Shown piece by piece: positions 40,126-43,748 of a stretch of 43,748 nucleotides of DNA. The stretch is from Rhizomonospora bruguierae (GTDB lineage: Bacteria; Actinomycetota; Actinomycetes; Mycobacteriales; Micromonosporaceae). Both the position numbers and the translations under genes were made by a program. Every line of letters starts with the position of its first letter. Position 1 is the first letter of the stretch. Below the pieces are notes generated by a model that made no database searches, was not told the origin of the DNA, and was given only the letters and a program-made list of their open reading frames with translations. The stretch covers positions 1 through 43,748 of the forward strand of contig NZ_BBQH01000049.1 in the NCBI RefSeq assembly GCF_018397995.1. Reading direction: 5' to 3'.

Positions 40126-40665
40126 ATGGTCATAGGGCTCATCATCGGCGGTGAAATCGGTTTCTGGGTGCTGCTCGCCGCCGGACTGGTCGCCCGGTAC
40201 CTGGTCCGATGGCACCGGCTCAGCACGGTCCTGCTGATCGGGGTGCCCCTGGTCGACGTGGTGGTCCTCGCCGCGACCGCCGTGGACCTGCACCGCGGCG
40301 GCACCGCCACCGACGCGCACGGCCTGGCCGCCGCATACCTGGGCTTCTCGGTCGCGTTCGGCCCCAGCATGGTCCGCTGGGCCGACCAGCGCGTGGCCCA
40401 CCGTTTCGCCGGCGGGCCGCCGCCGTGGAAGCCGCCGAAGCGGGGCTGGCCCCGGGCCCGCCACGAGTGGCGCGAGTGGGCGAAGGCGCTGCTCGCCGTG
40501 GGGATCTCCGGCGCGCTGCTCGGCGCCGCCATCCTCCTGGTCGGCGACCCCGACCGCACCGCCGCCCTGACCGGGTGGATCGCCCGGCTCGCCGGCCTGC
40601 TCGCCATCTGGCTGGTCGCCTTCCCGGTCTGGGCCACCGCCGCCGCAGCCGTCGGCCGGCGCTGA
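40126..40665 (+). CDS. Predicted integral membrane protein, unknown
   Basis: A 179-residue protein with about five hydrophobic segments (GEIGFWVLLAAGLVARYLV; TVLLIGVPLVDVVVLAATAV; LAAAYLGFSVAFGPSMV; AVGISGALLGAAILLV; AGLLAIWLVAFPVWATAA) and a basic Pro/Trp loop (PPPWKPPKRGWPRARHEWRE). It is divergent from the kinase remnant. Start ATG 40126 with AGGATGG upstream. No family is recognised. Similar predicted membrane proteins are frequent in actinomycetes, but no role is known to me. Confidence 0.75.
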   Translation: MVIGLIIGGEIGFWVLLAAGLVARYLVRWHRLSTVLLIGVPLVDVVVLAATAVDLHRGGTATDAHGLAAAYLGFSVAFGPSMVRWADQRVAHRFAGGPPPWKPPKRGWPRARHEWREWAKALLAVGISGALLGAAILLVGDPDRTAALTGWIARLAGLLAIWLVAFPVWATAAAAVGRR

Positions 40666-40686
40666 GCCCGGCGCCGGCGCCCGGCG

Positions 40687-41298
40687 TCAGGCCACCTCGG
40701 CCAGTTGGCGCGGCGCCGGGGTCAGCGGGCGGAAGTTCGGAGGCATGGCGTACGCGAGCACCTCACCGGGGACCCCCTCCAGTCGCGTGTGGAACGGCGC
40801 GGCACCGGCGACCTCCGGCCCACCCCGGGCGTGCGCCTGCGGACCGACGTACACGCGGCCGGGGCCGGCCAGGTCGCACAGTCGCTTCGCGAGGGTGACC
40901 GCGGACCCCCACACCGCGAACGCGGCCGGCTCCCAGGACGGGCTGACCAACACCTCGCCGTACTCGATGCCGACGTGCACCGGCAGCCAGCCGAGCCGGC
41001 CGGCGGGCGCGCCGGCCAGGGCCAGGCCGGCCCGGATGGCCCGGGCGGGCTCGTCGCCGCCCGGCGAGTGCAGGCCGAACACGGCCATGAAGCCGTCGCC
41101 CAGCACCTGCTGGATGGCGCCGCCGTGGGCGCGCACCAGGGTGACGAGTTCGTCCATGAGCGGCCGCACCACGCGGTAGACCTCCTCGGGGTCCACCGAC
41201 TGCACCAGCCGGGTGAACCCGGACAGGTCGGCGAACAGGACGGCGACACGTCTGCGCGCCAGGTCGGGGCGATCACCGACCCATGTCAGTCCAGGCAT
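40687..41298 (-). CDS. Class III nucleotide-cyclase-like protein, degenerate active site
   Basis: A lone adenylate/guanylate cyclase catalytic domain of 203 residues. Both metal-binding aspartates are present: Asp24 (LFADLSGFT) and Asp68 (VLGDGFMAVFG). However, by alignment to class III cyclases, the purine-specifying Lys and Asp are replaced (QQVLGD; FAVWG), and the transition-state Asn is Thr (AVTLAKRL), while the Arg is retained. It may be inactive, a ligand-binding pseudo-enzyme, or use another substrate. SD GGGAGG precedes the ATG. It follows the S8 protease gene by 76 bp on the same strand. Confidence 0.85.
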   Translation of the reverse strand: MPGLTWVGDRPDLARRRVAVLFADLSGFTRLVQSVDPEEVYRVVRPLMDELVTLVRAHGGAIQQVLGDGFMAVFGLHSPGGDEPARAIRAGLALAGAPAGRLGWLPVHVGIEYGEVLVSPSWEPAAFAVWGSAVTLAKRLCDLAGPGRVYVGPQAHARGGPEVAGAAPFHTRLEGVPGEVLAYAMPPNFRPLTPAPRQLAEVA

Positions 41299-41374
41299 CC
41301 GATCCTCCCTGATCAGTTACCGGATCGGAGACGGCAGCCGGGTCGGTGATACACCCTGCGCGGATCTCAACTCG

Positions 41375-42601
41375 CTAGGGCAGCAGCACTGCCCCAACGC
41401 CGAAGAGCGCGCCCTGCTGGGCGATTGACAACAGCGCCCGGGCGGCCGTGCACCCGTTCTCGCCGGTCCGGGCCATCCGCGCGGCGACCAGCCCGGCGAA
41501 GATCGGGGTGCTGAACGACGTCCCGCTCCAGGCGGCCATGCCGTCGAACTTGGCGTCCTGGCGCGACGGGGGCTCGTTGTAGCGGTAGGTCCCCTTCGGG
41601 TACGCGTTGACGAGGTTCTCGCCGGGCGTGTACACGTCCACCCAGCCGCCGAAGTTGCTGAACCAGGCCCGGCCGTCGAGGGTCTCGTTCAGCGCGCCCA
41701 CGGAGAACGTCCACGGCGCCGCCGCCGGCCAGAACGCCTCCCGGGCGCCGTCGTTGCCGGCCGCCACGACGACCGCCACGCCCTTGTGGTGGCGCAGCCG
41801 GTTCTGGTACCAGGAGCCCAGGCCGAGCAGGCCGGTGGGCTCGAACGCGTACGTGCCGGCGGACATGCTGATGATGTCGGGCGCGTCGTCGGTCAGCGCC
41901 TCGTCCAGCGCGGTCACCAAATCGGACTCGAACGCCGCGCCGACCGGCGTGAAGACCCGCCGGACGATCACCTCGGCGGCCGGCGCGACGCGGCGCAGCA
42001 CCCCCGCGACGAAGGTGCCGTGCCCCGCGTACGGGCCGAGCGCCCCGCCCGGGCCGATCGCCGGGTCGGGGTCGCCGGTGACCCCGGCGAGCCACGGGTG
42101 ACTGGCGGGCGCGGCCGGGTCCAGGCCGGTGTCGATGACGACGACGCGCACGCCCTTGCCGGCGTCCCGGTCGCGGGACAGCGGCAGCGGCGCGGCGCCC
42201 GGGGCCACCGGCTCGGGCTCGGTGGCGGGGCAGTAGACGCCCGCGCCGGGGCAGATGCCGACCAGGTAGTCCAGCGAGGCGATGCCCTCGCCGAGCCGGC
42301 GGCGCACCAGGTCCCGGGTCTGGACCACGCCCTCCTCGACCCGCAGCGCGGTCACCCCGGGCACGAGCGGTGCCTCCACCTGCACCCGCGCCCGCTCGCG
42401 CAGCGTGTCGGTCACCTGGTCCAGGTAGCCGTCGCGGACCAGCAGGATGCCGCGGCGGAACAGGTGCCGCACGTCGCCCCTGGCCGCCGCCGGTGGGTCC
42501 ATCTCGACCCGGTCGCCGAACTCCGAGAGGATCAACTCCACCTGCGCGTCGCGCCGGGCGCGGCGCTCGTCCTTCTTCCGTTCACCATATTCGGCACTCA
42601 C
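41375..42601 (-). CDS. Cytosolic S8 subtilisin-like serine protease
   Basis: A 408-residue protease with catalytic Asp157 (VVVIDTGLD), His194 (YAGHGTFVAG), the oxyanion Asn in VAAGNDG and Ser362 (SGTSFSTPIFAG). There is no signal peptide: the N-terminus is highly charged (SAEYGERKKDERRARRDAQV), so it should stay in the cell. Residues 1-150 form an unrecognised domain before the catalytic core. GTG start has GGAG seven bases upstream. It is divergent, 47 bp apart, from a TPR-type gene and followed by a cyclase-like gene, suggesting a regulated protease module. Confidence 0.9.
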   Translation of the reverse strand: MSAEYGERKKDERRARRDAQVELILSEFGDRVEMDPPAAARGDVRHLFRRGILLVRDGYLDQVTDTLRERARVQVEAPLVPGVTALRVEEGVVQTRDLVRRRLGEGIASLDYLVGICPGAGVYCPATEPEPVAPGAAPLPLSRDRDAGKGVRVVVIDTGLDPAAPASHPWLAGVTGDPDPAIGPGGALGPYAGHGTFVAGVLRRVAPAAEVIVRRVFTPVGAAFESDLVTALDEALTDDAPDIISMSAGTYAFEPTGLLGLGSWYQNRLRHHKGVAVVVAAGNDGAREAFWPAAAPWTFSVGALNETLDGRAWFSNFGGWVDVYTPGENLVNAYPKGTYRYNEPPSRQDAKFDGMAAWSGTSFSTPIFAGLVAARMARTGENGCTAARALLSIAQQGALFGVGAVLLP

Positions 42602-42635
42602 GTGAACACTCCAAACTCGACCATGCTGATCTTTC

Positions 42636-42641
42636 TACAAT
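42636..42641 (+). promoter_or_regulatory. -10 element TACAAT, leaderless start
   Basis: TACAAT ends seven bases before GTG 42649 of the TPR gene, and no SD is present. This is the best -10 match in the window and implies a leaderless transcript. No clear -35 is seen 17 bp upstream. Confidence 0.5.
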
Positions 42642-42648
42642 GTGACCC

Positions 42649-43748
42649 GTGCCGGACCCCGACAGCCTCCTCACGCTGGCCCTGAACCGGCCCGCCGACG
42701 CGCTGGCGCAGGCCGAACGGCTGCTCACCGGCCGCCCGGACCCGCACTCGGCGTCCGTGGCGCACCAGGCGCGGGCGATCGTGCTACGCGACACGGGGCG
42801 CACCCGGGAGGCGATCGCCGAGCTGCGCAGGGCACTGCGGTTGGCGCAGGCCGCCCGGGTGCCGGAGCGGGTGCTGGACGTGCAGGGCACGCTGGGGCTG
42901 ACGCTGGGGCTGTCCGGTCGTACCGCGGCGGGCCTGGCGGTGCTGGACGCGGCCGCGACGGGTAGCGCGGGCCGGCACGCCGGCCGGGCGCTGACCCGGC
43001 GGGCGATGCTGCTGGCGGTGCTGGGCCGGCACGCGGACGCCCTGGTGGACCTGCGCCGGGCGATCGCGCTGCTGCGCCGGGGTGGCGACACCGAGTGGGA
43101 GGCCCGCTCGCGCACCCACCGCTTCCTGGTCTACGCGGCGCTCGGCCAGGCCGCGCGGGCGGACCGGGACCTCGCCGTCGCCGAGCGGCAGCTCGCCGCG
43201 TCCGGCCGGGAGATGGAGTCCGCGACGCTCGTGCACAACCGGGCCGACGTGGCGTTCCAGGCCGGCGACCTGCCGGCCGCGCTCGGCTTCCTGGACCAGG
43301 CCGCCGCCCGGTACGCCGCGCTCGGCGTGCCCATGCCGCAGCTGGACCTGGACCGGTGCGCCGTGCTGCTCGCCGCCGGCCTGGCCACCGAGGCGCTGGC
43401 CGAGGCGGACGAGGCGGTCGCCCGGTACGCCCGGCTGGGCGGGCAGAAGATCCGCACCGCGGAGCTGCTGTTCGCCGCGGCGGGGGCGGCGCAGGCGGCC
43501 GGCCGGCACGAGGCGGCGGCCCGGCGCGCCACCGCCGCGCGGGACCTGTTCCGCGCCCAGCACCGGGAGTGGTGGCAGGCCCGCGCCACCTTCGTGCTGG
43601 TGCAGGCCCGCTACGGCGCGGGGGAGCGGGGCGGGCGGCTGCCGGCGCAGGCGAGCCGGATCGCGGACCGGCTGGCCGCGCTCGGCGCGGAGGAGGCGCT
43701 CGCCGCCCACCTGCTCGCCGGCCGGCTCGCCGCGGCCCGGGGCCGCAC
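42649..43748 (+). CDS. TPR-repeat protein (3'-truncated by window edge), possibly TPR-CHAT
   Basis: The frame runs from GTG 42649 to the right edge. All ~366 visible residues are degenerate tetratricopeptide helices (for example ALAQAERLLTGRPDPHSASV, IAELRRALRLAQAA, ALVDLRRAIALLRRGG, LPAALGFLDQAAARYAALG, AAARRATAARDLFRAQ). No DNA-binding or ATPase domain is seen. Long TPR proteins paired with a protease gene in actinobacteria often end in a CHAT (caspase-like) domain, but that part lies outside this window, so this is inference only. It shares a 47-bp divergent region with the S8 protease. Confidence 0.85.
   Translation, partial: MPDPDSLLTLALNRPADALAQAERLLTGRPDPHSASVAHQARAIVLRDTGRTREAIAELRRALRLAQAARVPERVLDVQGTLGLTLGLSGRTAAGLAVLDAAATGSAGRHAGRALTRRAMLLAVLGRHADALVDLRRAIALLRRGGDTEWEARSRTHRFLVYAALGQAARADRDLAVAERQLAASGREMESATLVHNRADVAFQAGDLPAALGFLDQAAARYAALGVPMPQLDLDRCAVLLAAGLATEALAEADEAVARYARLGGQKIRTAELLFAAAGAAQAAGRHEAAARRATAARDLFRAQHREWWQARATFVLVQARYGAGERGGRLPAQASRIADRLAALGAEEALAAHLLAGRLAAARGR

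Overview
This is chromosomal DNA from a high-GC actinomycete, most likely a member of the Micromonosporaceae. The basis is very high GC with G/C-ending codons, frequent GTG and TTG starts, ATGA/GTGA gene overlaps, CBM2-linked secreted cellulose-active proteins, DUF3145, a HelD helicase and a fasR-fabD-fabH-acpP-fabF fatty-acid locus. Genus is not provable from the sequence alone.

Layout. 1-1.3 kb: the 3' part of a large serine recombinase that runs into the 3' end of a CAT-anticodon tRNA, apparently the edge of an integrated element lying to the left. 1.7-2.8 kb: secreted AA10 LPMO with CBM2. 2.9-6.2 kb: a class III CoA-transferase with a repeat-rich N-terminus, a STAS anti-sigma antagonist and a soluble Ser/Thr kinase. 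6.2-8 kb: PfkB kinase and SurE coupled by ATGA. 8-10.4 kb: MFS transporter divergent from a GlxA/AraC-type regulator. 10.4-14.2 kb: a small membrane protein, an OmpR/BaeS-type two-component pair, and a divergent small ORF plus a DUF3152 gene that looks internally deleted. 14.5-15.7 kb: secreted CBM2 protein. 15.8-20.5 kb: CDF metal exporter, HelD helicase, alpha/beta hydrolase, unknown 109-aa protein.

20.6-34.1 kb is rich in envelope-glycan genes: GT4 plus methyltransferase (+); YfhO-like membrane protein, GT2 and a UPF0104-type membrane protein as a tight minus-strand operon; DUF3145; a GH3 lipoprotein; GT2 coupled to a GT-C-like membrane protein; another methyltransferase. 34.2-39.0 kb is the type II fatty-acid synthase operon headed by its PucR-type activator. 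Just upstream sits a two-component system in which the kinase N-terminus is joined out of frame to a response regulator lacking its N-terminus, a second apparent internal deletion. 40.1-43.7 kb ends with a membrane protein, a degenerate class III nucleotide cyclase, a cytosolic subtilisin-like protease and a divergent TPR-type protein cut by the window edge. This last group is the best candidate here for a poorly described functional system.

Most genes look complete and ordinary. The most useful second looks are the recombinase/tRNA boundary, the two internal deletions (real or assembly artefact), the cyclase-protease-TPR group, the hexapeptide-repeat CoA-transferase, and several operator-like sites in intergenic regions.
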